Shown here one piece after another: positions 1-13,155 of a DNA stretch of 64,000 nt. Below the pieces are notes generated by a model. It was not told where the DNA came from and searched no databases. It was given only the letters and a program-made list of their open reading frames with translations. The DNA comes from Albula goreensis. Its lineage: Eukaryota > Chordata > Actinopteri > Albuliformes > Albulidae. The DNA is taken from positions 2,574,731 to 2,638,730 of the forward strand of contig CM040746.1 in NCBI GenBank assembly GCA_022829145.1, in the 5' to 3' direction. Within the stretch, counting starts at the first letter, position 1; each line of letters begins with the position of its first letter. Made by a program: the position numbers and the translations under genes.

Positions 1-3000
1 AGAATTGTAAATAAGGTGATTAAACACTGAGGTAGTATAGAAAATAAGGTGGTTAAACACTGGGGTAGAATACCAGGAACGGGGGTTGAACACTGGGGTA
101 GAAAAGTGGGCAGGAGGGTAAAACACTGAGGAAGAATCGTGAGTGAGGGTGTTAAAGACTGGGGTAGAATAGTGGATTGGGGGGTTAAACACTGGGGTAG
201 AATAGTGGGAAGGAGGCAAAAACATGGGGGTAGAATTGTGGTTTGGGGGTTAAACATGAAGGTAGAAGAGTGGGTGAGGGGGTGAAACACTGGGGAAGAA
301 CAGTGAGTAAGAGAGGTTAAACACTGGGGAAGAATTTTAAGTAAGGGGGTTAAACACTGGGGTAGAATAATGAAGAAGAGGGTTAAAATAATGGGGTAGA
401 ATAGTGGGATTGGTGGTTAAATACTTGGGGTAGAAAAGTGAGTAAGAGGTTTAAACACTGGGGTAGAATCGTGTGTAAGGTGTTACACACTGGGGTAGAA
501 TCGTGGGTAGGAGGGTAAAACACTGGGGTAGAATAGTGGGTTGGGGGTTAAACACTGGGGTAGATAAGGGGGAAGGGGTTAAACACTGGGGTAGAATATT
601 AAGTAAGGGGGTTGGAACACTGGGGTAGAATAGTGGAAAGGGGGTTAAACAAAGGGGTAGAAAAGTGGGTAGGAGGTAAAACATTGGGGAGATTTGTGGG
701 TAGGGGGGTTAAACACTGGTGCAGAATATGAAGTCAGGGGGTTAAACACTAGGGTAGAATTGTGAGTAAGGGGGGTAAACACTGGGTAGAAAAGTGAGAA
801 AGGGGGTTAAACACTGGGATAGAATTGCAAGTAAGGGGGTTAAACACTGGGGTAGAATAGCAGGAACAGGGGTTAAACACTGGGGTGAAATTGTGGGTAG
901 GAGGGAAAAACACTGGGGTAAAGAATAAGAAAGAAAGGTTAAACACTGGGGAAGAATCAATTGAAATAGTGAGGGTAAACACTGGGTGTAGAATAGTGAG
1001 CAAAGGGGGTTAAACAGTTGGGTAAAATGTTGGGAAAGGGGGTAAACACTGGGGTAGAAAAGTGGGATGGGGGGATAAACACTGGGGTAGAAAAGTGGGT
1101 TGGGGGTAAACAATGGGGTAGAATAGTGAGAAAAGGGGTAAAACACTGAGGGTTAAAATGTGGGTTGGGGGATTAAACACTGGGGCAGAATATTAAGGAA
1201 GGGGGTGAAACACGAGGGGGTAGAAGAGCAGAACGGGAAAGGGGTTAAACACTTGAAGTAGAACACTGGCAAAGGGGGTAAAACACAAGGGTAGAATAGT
1301 GAGTAAAGGGATAAAAACACTGGGGTAAAATAATGAATAAGGAGGATAAACACTGAGGTAGAAAAGCAGGAAAGGGGGTTAAATACTGGGGTAGAATCAT
1401 GGGAAAGGGGGTTAAAAACTGGGGTATAATACTGGATAGGAGGGTAAAACACTGGGGGTAGAATCACTGTGGATAAAGGGGTGAATCACTGGGGTAGAAC
1501 ATGGGTAGGGGATTAGACACAGGGGTAGAATAATGGGAAAGGGGGTTAAATACTGGGGTAGAATAATGGGAAAGGGGTTAAAACACTGGGGTGAATAGTG
1601 GGTAGGAGGGTAAAACACTGGGGTAGAATAGTGGGTAAGGGGGGTTTAACACTGGGGTAGAAAAGTGAGAAAGGTGGTAAAACACTGGGGTAGAATTTAG
1701 AGAAAAGGGGTAGAATCGTGGGTAGAAGGTTTAAAGACTGAGGTAGAATCGTGGGTTGGGGGTAAAACACTGGGGTAGAATTGTTGGTAAGGGGGTTAAA
1801 CACTGGGCAAGAAAAGTGAGTAAGGGGGTTAAACACTGGGGTAGAAAAGTGGGAAAGGGGGTTAAACACTGGGGTGGAGTAGTGGGTTGGGGGGTGAACC
1901 ATGAGGGTAGAATGACAGGTAAGGGGGTTAAACACTGGTCAGAATAGTGGGTTGGGGGTAAAACACTGGGGTAGAACAGTTGGTTGGGGGTTAAACACTG
2001 GGGTAGAATAGAGGGAAAGAGGGTTAAACACTGGGGTTGAACAGTGGGTAGGAGGATAAAACACTGAGGGTGGAGTAATGGGTTGGGGGGTGAACCACGA
2101 GGGTAGAATGACAGGTAAGGGGGTTAAACACTGGTCAGAATAGTGGGTTGGGGGTAAAACACTGGGGTAGAATAGTTGGTTGGGAGGTTAAACACTGGGG
2201 TACAATTGGGAGAAAGGGGGTTAAACACTGGTGTGGAATTGTGGGTAAGTTGTGTTAAACACTGGGGTAGAATAGTGGGTAAGGGGGTTAAACACTGGGG
2301 GAGAGAAGAGGGTAAGGCAGTTAAACCCTGGGGTAGAATCATGGGTTGGGGGGTTAAACACTGGGGGAGAAAAGTGAGTAAGGGGGTGAAACACTGGGGT
2401 AAAATGGTTATTAAGGGGGTTAAACACTGGGGTAGAATCGTGGGAAGGAGGCAAAAACACGGGGCTAGAATCGTGGGTTGGGGTGTTAAATACTGGGGTA
2501 GAACTGCAAGTAAGGGGGTTAAACACTGGGGTAGAATAGTGAGTAAGGGCGTTAAACACTGGGGTAGAATATAGTGAGTAAGGGCGTTAAACACTGGTGT
2601 AGAATAGCCGGTAATGGGGATCAACACTGGAGTAGAAGAGTGGGAAGGACGGCAAAACTGTGGATTGTGGGCTGGGGGGTTAAACACAAGGGTAGAATTG
2701 TGGGTGAGGGGAGCTAAACACTGGGGTAGAAAAGTCAGTGGGGGGTTAAACACTGGGGTAGAATAGGGAGTAAGGAGGTTAAATCCTGGAGTAGAATAGT
2801 TAGTAAGAGGGTTAAACAATGGGGTAAAAAGAGGGAAAGGGGGTTAAACACTGCGGTACAATAGAGGGAAAGGGGGTTAATCACTGAGGTAGAATCGTGG
2901 GAAAGGGGTTAAACAGTGGGGTAGAATAGTGGGAAAGGGGTTTAAACACTGGGGTAGAATAGTGAGTAAGGGCGTTAAACACTGGGGTAGAATGGTGGGT

Positions 3001-6000
3001 TGGGGGTTAAACACTGGGGTAGAATACTGGGTAAGGGGGTTAAACACTGGGCAAAAATAGTGAGGAAAGGGGGTTAAACACTGGGGAAGAATAGTGAGTG
3101 ACAGGGTTAAACACTGGGGTAGAATAGTCAGTAGGAGGGTGAGAAACTGAGGTAGAATCACGGGAAAGGGGGTAAAAAACTGGGGTTGAATCGTGGAAAA
3201 GGGGGTTAAACACTGGGGTAGAATGGTGGGTAGGAGGACAAAACACTGGGGTAGAACAGTGGGCTGGGGGTTAAACACTGGGGTAGAATAGTGGGTAGGA
3301 GGGTAAAACACTGGGGTAGAAAAAACTGGGGTTGAAAAGTGAGTAAGGGTATGAAACACTGGGGAAGAATCGTGGGAAAGGGGGTTAAACACTGGGCAAG
3401 GATATTGAATAAGGGGGGTAAACACTGGGGTAGAAAAGTGGAAGGGGTTAAACACTGGGGAAGAATCGTGAGTAAGGGGTTAAACACTGGGGTAGAATCG
3501 TCAGAAGGGGGGTTAGACACTGAGGTAGAATCATGGGTAGGAGGGTTAAACACTGGGGTAGAATCATGGGTAGGAGGGTTAAACACTGGGGTAGAATCAT
3601 GGGTAGGAGCATAAAACACTAGAATAGAATAGTGGATTGGGGGGTTAAACACTGGGGTAGAGTAGTGGGTCAGGGGGTTAAAGACTGTGGTAGAAAATTA
3701 AGTCAGGGGTTAAACATTGGGGTAGAATAGTCAGGACAGGGGTTAGACACTGAGGTAGAATCGTGGGAAAGGGGGTTAAACACTGGGGTAGAATAGTGAG
3801 TAAGGGGTTAAACACTGGGGAAGAATAGGGGAAAAGGTGTTCAACACTGGGGTAGAATGGTGGGTAGGGGAGTTGAACACTGGGGTCAAATACTGGGTAA
3901 GGGAGCTAAACAGTGGGGTAGAATCGTGGGAAAGGGGGTGAAATACAGGGTAGGGGGGTAGAATAGAGAGTGACGGGGTTAAACACTGGGGTAGAGAAGC
4001 AGGGAACGGGGTTAAACACATGGGTTGACCAGTGGGTAAGAGGGTAAAACACTGGGGTAGAATAGTAGATATGGGGGTAAAAACTGGGGTAGAATAGAGG
4101 GTTGGGGGTTAAACAATGGGGTAAAATCGTGAGTAAGGGGGGCAAACACAAGGGCAGAATACTGGTTTGGGAGTTAAACAGTGGGCAAGAAAACTGGGTT
4201 GAGGGCTACACAATGGGGTACAATTGGGAGAAAGGGGGTGAAACACTGGGGTAGAATAGTGGGTATGGGGGTTAAACACTGGGGTAGAATTACGGGAACG
4301 GGGGTTAAGCAGTGTGGTTGAATCATGGGAAGGAGGGTAGAACACGGGAGTAGTATTGTGAGAAAGTGGGAAAAACACTGGGGCAGAAGAGTGAATTAGA
4401 GGGTTAAACACTGGAGAAGAATAGTGAATGAGGGGGTTAAATACTGGGGTAGAATTGTGGGTTTGGGGGAAAAACACTGGGGTAGAAAAGTGAGTAAGGG
4501 GTTAAACACTGGAGAACAATAATGAATGAGGAGGTTCAACACTGGGGGAGAATCGTGGGTAGGAGGGCAGAACACTGGTGTAGAACAGTGGGTAAGGGGG
4601 TTAAACACTGGGGAAGAATCACGGGAACGGTGGTTAAACACTGGGATACAATAATGGGTAGGAGGGTAAAACACTGGGGTAGAATAGTGGGTTGGTGGGT
4701 TAAACATTGGGGTAGAATATTAAGTAAGAGGGTTAGAAACTGGGGTAGAATTGTGGCAAAGGGGGTTAAAAACTGGGGAAGAATAGTGGTTGGAGGGTAT
4801 GACACTGGGCTAAAATAGTGGATTGGGGAGTTAAACACAGGCGTAGAAGAGTGGGAAAGAGGGTTAAACACTGGGGTAGAATTGTGGGTAGAAGGGTGAT
4901 ACACTGGGGTAGAATAGTGGGTTCGGGGGTTAAACACTGGGGTAGAATCCTTGGTTGGGGGGTTAAACAATGGGGTAGAACAGTGGGAAAGGGGTAAAAT
5001 ACTGGGGAGGAAGAGTGAGTTAGGGCTTGAAACACTGGGGTAGAATTGTGGGATGGGGGGTTCATCACTGGGGTAGAATAGTGAGTAAGGGAGCTAAACA
5101 CTGGTGTAGAATTGTGGCAAAGGGGGTGAAACAGTTGGGTAAAATGTTGGGAAAAGGGGTAAACACTGGGGTAGAATAGTGAGAAAAGGGTAAAACACTG
5201 GGGGTTGAAATGCGGGTTGGGGGATTAAACACTGGGGTAGAATGCTGAGCAAGAGTGTTAAACACTGGGGAAGAATAGTGGGAGAGGGGGTTAAACACTG
5301 GGGCAGAATATTAAGGAAGGGGGAAAACACGAGGGTAGAAGAGTGCGGAATGGGCGTTAAACACCTCGGTAGAATACTGGCAAAGGGGGTAAAACACAAG
5401 GGTAGAATAGTGAGTAAAGGGGATAAAAACACTGGGGTAAAATTATGAATAAGGGGGATAAACACTGAGGTAGAAAAGCAGGAAAGGGGGTTAAATACTG
5501 GGGTAGGATCGTGGGAAAGGGGGTGAAACACTGGGGAAGAACAGTGAGTAAGGGGGGTAAACACTGGGGTAGAATTGTGTGAGAGGGGGTTAAACTCTGG
5601 AGTAAAACATTGGGAAAGAGGGGTACACAGGGGTAATGTCGTGAGTACGGCGGTTAAACACTGGGGTAGAAAACTGGGTTGGGGTGTGAAACACGAGGGC
5701 AGAAAAGTGGGAAAGGGGGGTTAAATCACTGGGGCAGAATATTAAGAAAGGGGATTACACACTGTGGTAGAAGAGCAAGACCAGGGGTTAAACACTGGGG
5801 TAGAATTGTGGGTTGGAGGGTAAATAGAATAGGGAATGAGGTGGTTAAACACTGTGGTAGATGAGAGGGAACATGGGTTAAACACTGGGGTGGAATAATG
5901 GGCAGGAGGCAAAAACATGGGGCTAGAATAGTGGGTTGGGGGTTAAACACTGGGGTAGAATCGTGAGGAAGGGCGTTAAACACTGGTGTAGAATAGCGGG

Positions 6001-7539
6001 TAATGGGGTTCAACACTGGGGTAGAATCGTGGGTAGGACGGTAAAACACTGGGGTAGAATAATGGGTTGGGGGTTCAACACTGGGGTAGGATAGTGGGAA
6101 AGGGCGTTAAACACTGGGGCAGAATGGCGGGAACGGGGGTTAAACACTGGGGTAGAATAGTGGTTAGGAGGCAAAAACACAGGGGTAGAATTGTGGGTTG
6201 GGGGGTTAAACATAGGGGTAGAATCGGGAGTGAGGTGGTGAAAAAACTTGGAAGAAGAGAGGGAAAGGGGGTAAAACACTGGGGTAGAATAATGGGAAAG
6301 GGGCAAAAATACTGGGGTATAATACTGGATAGGAGGGTAAATCACTGGGGTAGAATAGTAGATAAAGGGGTTAATCACTGGGGTGGAACATGAAGTTAGG
6401 GGGTTAGACACTGGGGTAGACTTGTGGAAAGGGGTTAAACACTGGGCAAAACAGTGGAAAGGGGGTTAAACACTGGGGAAGAATAGTGGGTAGGAGGGTA
6501 AAACACTGGGCTAAAATAGTCGGTTGGGGTAGTTAAAAACAGGCATAGAATCCCGGGAATGGAGCTCAAACACTGGGGTAGAATTGTGGGTTGGGTGGTG
6601 AAACACAGGCGAAGAGGAGAGGGAAAGGGTGTTCAACACAGGGGAAGAAAAGTGGGTTGGGGGGTTAAACACAAGGGCAGAACCGTGGGTATGGGGGTTA
6701 AATCCTGGGGTAGAATACTGAGTAATAGGGTGAAAACTAGGCAAAATAGGAGTAAGGGGTTAAACACTGGGGCAGAATTGTGGGAAAGGGGGTTAAACAT
6801 GGGGCAAATAGTGGGTAGGAGGGTTAAACACTGGGGTAGAATAGTGGGGTGGGGGATTAAATATGAGGGTAGAATCGTGGGTAAGGGGGGTTAAACACTG
6901 GGGCAGAATATTATGTAAGGGGTTAAACACTGGGGCAGAATTGTGGGTAGGAGGGTAAAACACTGGGGCAGTAAACTGATTGAGGGGGTTAAACACTGGG
7001 CAAGAAAAGTGAGTAAGGGGGTAAACACTGGGGTAGAATAGTTGGAAAGGGGTTCAACAATGGGGAAGAATCGTGGGTAGGAGGGTAAAACACGGGGTAG
7101 AATCGAGTGAGGGGTTAAACACAAGGGTAAAAAAGTGGAAGGAGGGCAAATTGTGGGGTAGAATAGTGGTAAGGGGCTTTAATATTGGGGTATAATAGCG
7201 AGTAAGGGGGGTTAAATACTGGGGTAGAATAGCGAGTAAGGGGGTTAAACACTGGGGTAGAAGAGTGGTTGGGGGTAAAACACTGGGGTAGAAAAGTGGA
7301 AAGGGGTTAAACACTGGGGAAGAATAGTGGGAAGGGGGGTAAAACACTGGACAAAAATAGTGGGTTGGGAAGTTAAACACAGGCGTAGAAGACTGGGAAA
7401 AGGGGTTAAACACAGGGGTAGAATACTGAGTAAGGGGGTTATGCATGAAGGTAGAATAGGGAGTAAGGGGGTTAAACACTGGGGTAGAAAAGTGGGAAAT
7501 GGGGTTAAACACTGGGGTAGAATAGTGAGCAGGGGTTAA

Positions 7540-10310
7540 ACACTGGGGTAGAAACGTGGGTAAGGGGGTTTAACACTGGGGCAGGATTTTAAATAAGGAG
7601 GTGAAACACTGGGGAAGAACAGTGAACAAGGGGGTTCAACAAAAGGGTTGAAAAGTGAGTTCTGTGGTTAAACACTGGGGTAGAACAGTGAAAAAGAGCG
7701 GAAACACTGGGGTAGAATAGTGGGTTGAGGGGTGAAACACAGGCGTAGAAGAGTGGGAAAGGGGTTAAACACAGGGGTAGAATAGTGGGTTGGGGGGTTA
7801 AACACGAGAACAGAACCGTGTGTAAGGGCGTTAAACACTGGAGTAGAATACTCAGTAAGGGGGTAAACACTGGGGCAGATAGTGGGTAGGAGGAAAACAC
7901 TGGGGCAGAATAGTGGGTAAGGGGATTCAACAATGGGGAAGAAAAGTCGGAGGGAGGGTTAAACACTGAGGTAGAATAGTGGGTAGGGGGCAAAACACGG
8001 GGCAAAAAATAGTGGTTGGGGAGTTAAACACAGGCGAAAGAGTGGGAAAGGGGTTAAACACTGGGCAAGAACAGTGAGTAGGGGATAAACTCTGGGTCAG
8101 AATAGTGGGTACGAGGATTAAACACTGGGGTAGAATAGTGGGTACGGGGGTTAAACACTGGGGTAGAAAAGTTAGTCAGGGGTTAAACACAAGGGTAGAA
8201 TTATGGGAACGGGGTTAAACAGTGGGGTGGAACCGTGGAAGGAGGGTAGTACACGGAAGTAGTATTGTGAGAAAGTGGGCAAACAATGGGGCAGAAGAGT
8301 GAATAAGAGGGTTAAACACTGGAGAGGAATAGTGAATGAGGGGGTTAAATACTGGGGTAGAATTGTGGGTTTGGGGGAAAAACACTGGGGTAGAAAAGTG
8401 AGTAAGGGGGTTAAACACTGGAGAACAATAATGAATGAGGAGGTTCAACACTAGGGAAGAATCGTGGGTAGGAGGGCAGAACACTGGTGTAGAACAGTGG
8501 GAAAGGGGGTTAAACACTGGGCAAAAATGGTGGGTTGGGGAGTTCAACACAGGTGAAGAAGAGTGGGAAAGGGGTTTAAACACTGGGGCAGAATAGTGGG
8601 TAGGAGGGTAAAACACTGGGGCAGAATAGTGGGAAGGAGGGTTCAACAATGGGGAAAAAAAGACGGAGGGAGGGTTAAACACTGGGGAAGAATAGTGGTA
8701 GGGGGCTAAAACACAGGGCAAAAATAGTGGGTTGGGGAGTTAAACACAGGCGTAGAAGAGAGGGAAAGAGGGTTAAACACTGGGGTAGAATACTGAGTAA
8801 GGGGGTTTAGCACTAGGGTAGAATAGGCAGTAAGTGGGTTAAACACTGGGGTAGAAAAGTGGGAAATGGGTTAAACACTGGGGTAGAATAGTGAGCAGGG
8901 GGTTAAACACTGGGGTAGAAACGTGGGTAAGGGGGTTTAACACTGGGGCAGGATTTTAAATAAGGAGGTGAAACACTGGGGAAGAACAGTGAACAAGGGG
9001 TTCAAAAAAAGGTTGAAAAGTGAGTTCTGTGGTTAAACACTGGGGTAGAACAGTGAAAAAGAGTTAAACACTGGGGTAGAATAGTGGGTTGGGGTGAAAC
9101 ACAGGCGTAGAAGAGTGGGAAAGGGGGTTAAACACAGGGGTAGAATAGTGGGTTGGGGTGTTAAACATGAGAACAGAACCGTGTGGTCAGGCGTTAAACA
9201 CTGGAGTAGAATACTCAGTAAGGGGTAAAACACTAGGGCAGAATAGTGGGTAGGAGGAAAAACACTGGGTAGAATAGTGGGTAGGGTTCAACAATGGAAG
9301 TAGAATAGGAGGGTAGAACACTGAGGTAGAATAGTGGGTAGGGGTAAACAAAAAAGTAGTGGTTGGGAGTTAAACACAGGCGTAGAAGAGTGGGAAAGGG
9401 CGTTAAACACTGGGCAAGAACAGTGAGTAGGGGATAAACTCTGGAGTCAGAATAGTGGGTAGGAGGATTAAACACTGGGGTAGAATAGTGGGTACAGGGT
9501 AAAACAGCTGGGGTAGAAGAGTGAGCCAGGGGGTTAAACACTGGGGTAGAAAAGTTAGTCAGGGGGTTAAACACAAGGGTAGAATTACGGGCAACGGGGT
9601 TAAACAGTGGGGTTGAACCGTGGAAGGAGGGTAGTACACGGAAGTAGTATTGTGAGAAAGTGGCAAAACAATGGGGCAGAAGAGTGAATAAGAGGGTTAA
9701 ACACTGGAGAGGAATAGTGAATGAGGGGGTTAAATACTGGGGTAGAATTGTGGGTTTGGGGGAAAAACACTGGGGTAGAAAAGTGAGTAAGGGGGTTAAA
9801 CACTGGAGAACAATAATGAATGAGGAGGTTCAACACTGGGGAAGAATCGTGGGTAGGAGGGCAGAACACTGGTGTAGAACAGTGGGAAAGGGGGTTAAAC
9901 ACTGGGCAAAAATGGTGGGTTGGGGAGTTCAACACAGGTGAAGAAGAGTGGGAAAGGGGTTTAAACACAGGGGTAGAACAGTGGGTAGGAGGGTAAAACA
10001 CTGGGGCAGAATAGTGGGAAGGAGGGAAAAACACTGGGGTAGAATCGTGGGAAAGGGGGTTCAACAATGGGAAAGAAAAGTCGGAGGGAGGGTTAAACAC
10101 TGGGGTAGAATAGTGGGTAGGGGGGTAAAACACGGGGCAAAAATACTGGGTTGGGGAGTTAAATATAGGCGTAGAAAAGTGGGAAAGGGGGTTAAACACT
10201 GGGGTAGAATAGTGGCAAGGGGTAAAACGCTGGGAGTAGAAGAGTGAGCCAGGGGGCTTAACACTGGGGTAGAAAAGTTAGTCAGGGTTAAACACAAGGG
10301 TAGAATTACG
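7540..10310 (+). repeat. Higher-order tandem duplication, period about 1.37-1.385 kb
   Basis: Two successive copies of a 42-unit block. The marker GCAGGATTTTAAATAAGG occurs at 7581 and 8948 (offset 1367), and ACACGGAAGTAGTATTG at 8251 and 9636 (offset 1385). A truncated third copy places the second marker again at 10355. The period is close to 42 x 33 = 1386 bp. The first copy and parts of the second show more G-run contractions than the surrounding sequence. Confidence 0.85.
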
Positions 10311-11059
10311 AACGGGGTTAAACAGTGGGGTTGAACCGTGGGAAGGAGGGTAGTACACGGAAGTAGTATTGTGAGAAAGTGGGCAAAACAATGGGGCAGT
10401 AGAGTGAATAAGAGGGTTAAACACTGGAGAACAATAATGAATGAGGAGGTTCAACACTGGGGAAGAATCGTGGGTAGGAGGGCAGAACACTGGTGTAGAA
10501 CAGTGGGTAAGGGGGTTAAAACACTGGGGCAGAAGAATGGGTTGGGAGGTTTAACACAAGGGTAAAATAGTGGGTAGGAGGGAAAACAGTGGGGTAGAAA
10601 AGTGGGTTGGGGGGTTAAACACTGGGGTAGAATTCAGGGTTGGGGGTTAAACATTGGGGTAGAATATTAAGTAAGGGGTTAGAAACTGGGGTAGAATTGT
10701 GGCAAAAAGGGTTAAACACTGGGCAAAAATGGTGGGTTGGGGAGTTCAACACAGGCGTAGAAGAGTGGGAAAGGGGTTTAAACACAGGGGTAGAATAGTG
10801 GGTAGGAGGGTTAAACACTGGGGTAGAATTGTGGGTTGGGGGGTTAAACACGAGGGTAGAATAGTGGGTAAGGGGGGTTAAACCCTGGGGCAGAATATTA
10901 ATTAAGGGGGTAAAACACTGGGGGAGAAAAGTGAGAAAGGGGGTTAAACACTGGGGTAGAATCGTGGGTAGGAGGGTTGAACACTGGCGTAGAATTCTGG
11001 GTTGGGGGGATAAACACAAGGGTAGAAAAGTGCGTAAGGGGGGTTAAACAATGGGGCAG

Positions 11060-13155
11060 AATTTTAAAAAAGGGGGTTAAACACTGGGGAAAAATAGTGA
11101 AGAAGAGGGTTAAACAAAAGGGTTGAAAAGTGAGTTGTGGGGTTAAACACTGGGGTAGAACAATGAGAAAGAGCGGTAAACACTGGAGAAGAATAGTGGG
11201 TTGGGGGGTTAAACACAGTGGTAGAATACTGAGAAAGGGGGTTAAAAACAGCGGAAGAATAATGGGTTGGGAGGTTAAAAACGAAGGAAGAATCGTGGGT
11301 AAGGGAGTAAAACACTGGGGTAGAATAGCTAAAAAAGGAGTTAAACACTGGTGCAGAATATAAAGTAAGGGGGTTAAACACTGGGGTGGAATCATGGGAA
11401 AGGGGGTTCAACAATGGGGTAGAATAGCGGGTAGGGGGGTTAAACACTGGGGTAGAATAGCGGGTAGGGGGGTTAAACACTGGGGTAAAATAGTGGGTAG
11501 GGGGGTTAAACACTGACGTAGAATCGTGTGTAAGTGGGTGAAATACCGGGCAGAATTGTTGGTAAGGGTTAAACACTGGGCAAAAAAGTGAGTAAGTGGG
11601 GGAAACACTGGGGTAGAAAAGTGGGAAAGGGGGTTAAACACTGGGGTAGAATCGTGGGTTGGGGGGTGAAACACAGGCGTAGAAGAGTGGGTTGGGGGGT
11701 TAAACATGAGGGTAGAATCATGGGAAAGGGGGTTAAACACTGAGGTAGAATCATGTGTAAGGGGGTGAAACACTGAGGTAAAAAATTAAGTAAGGGATGA
11801 GACACTGGGGTAGAATCGTGGGTAGGAGGGTTGAACACTGGAGTAGAATCCTGGGTTGGGGGGTTAAACACGATGGTAGAAAAGTGGGTAAGGGGGTTAA
11901 ACACTGGGGAAGAATCACGGGAACGGTGGTTAAACACTGGGGTACAATAATGGGTAGGAGGGTAAAACACTGGGGTAAAATAGTGGGTTGGTGGGTAAAA
12001 CATTGGTGTAGAATATTAAGTAAGAGGTTTAGAAACTGGGGTAGAATTGTGGCAAAGGGGGAAAAAAACTGGGGAAGAATCGTGGTTGGAGGGTAAGACA
12101 CTGGGCTAAAATAGTGGATTGGGGAGTTAAACACAGGCGTAGAAGAGTGGGAAAGAGGGTTAAACACTGGGGTAGAATAGTCGGTTAGAAGTTAAATATG
12201 AGGGTAGAATTGTGGTTAATGGGGTTAAACACTGGGGCAGAATATTAAAACAGGGTTAAACACAGGGGTAGAAAAATGAATAAGGGGGTTAAGCACTGGG
12301 GTAGTATAGAGGGAACAGGGGTTAAACACTGGGGTAGAATATTAAGTAAGGGCGGTAGACACTGGGGTAGAATTGTGGGAAAGGGGGTTAAACACTGGGG
12401 CAGAATTTTAAAAAAGGGGGTGAAACACTGGGGAAAAATAGTGAAGAAGTGGGTTAAACAAAAGGGTTGAAAAGTGAGTTGTGTGGTTAAACACTGGGGT
12501 AGAACAGTGGGTTGAGGGGTTTAACACAGTGGTAGAATACTGAGAAAGGGGGTTAAAAACAGTGGAAGAATAATGGGTTGGGAGGTTAAAAAACGAAGGT
12601 AGAACAGTGGGTAAGGGAGTAAAACACTGGGGTAGAATAGCTATAAAAGGAGTTAAACACTGGGGCAGTATAGTGGGTAGGAGGGTAAAACACTGGGGTA
12701 GAATAGTGGGTTGGGGGGTTAAACACAAGGGTAGATAAGTGGGTAAGGGGCATTAAACACTGGGGCAGAATATTAAGTAAGGGGGTAGGACACTGGGGTA
12801 GAATCGTGGGAAAGGGGGTTCAACAAAGGGGTAGAAAAGTGGGTAGGAGGGTTAAACACTGGGATAAAATAGTGGGTAGGGGGTTAAACACTGACGTAGA
12901 ATCGTGTGTAAGTGGGTGAAATACTGGGGTAGAATTGTTGGTAAGGGGGTTAAACACTGGGCAAGAAAAGTGAGTAAGGGGGAAACACAGGGCTAGAAAA
13001 GTGGGAAAGGGGTTAAACACTGGGGTAGAATCGTGGGTTGGGGGGTGAAACACAGGCGTAGAAGAGTGGGAAAGTGGGTTAAACACAGGGGTAGAATAGC
13101 GGGTTGGGGGGTTAAACACAAGGGTAGAATCGTGGGAAAGGGGGTTAAACACTGA
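11060..13155 (+). repeat. Higher-order duplication, offset about 1.34 kb
   Basis: The stretch around 11064-11700 recurs at about 12408-13150. The marker AACAAAAGGGTTGAAAAGTG is at 11113 and 12457 (offset 1344, about 41 units with small indels). The order of variant units is largely preserved between the copies, which shows block duplication and not chance similarity of the monomers. Confidence 0.75.
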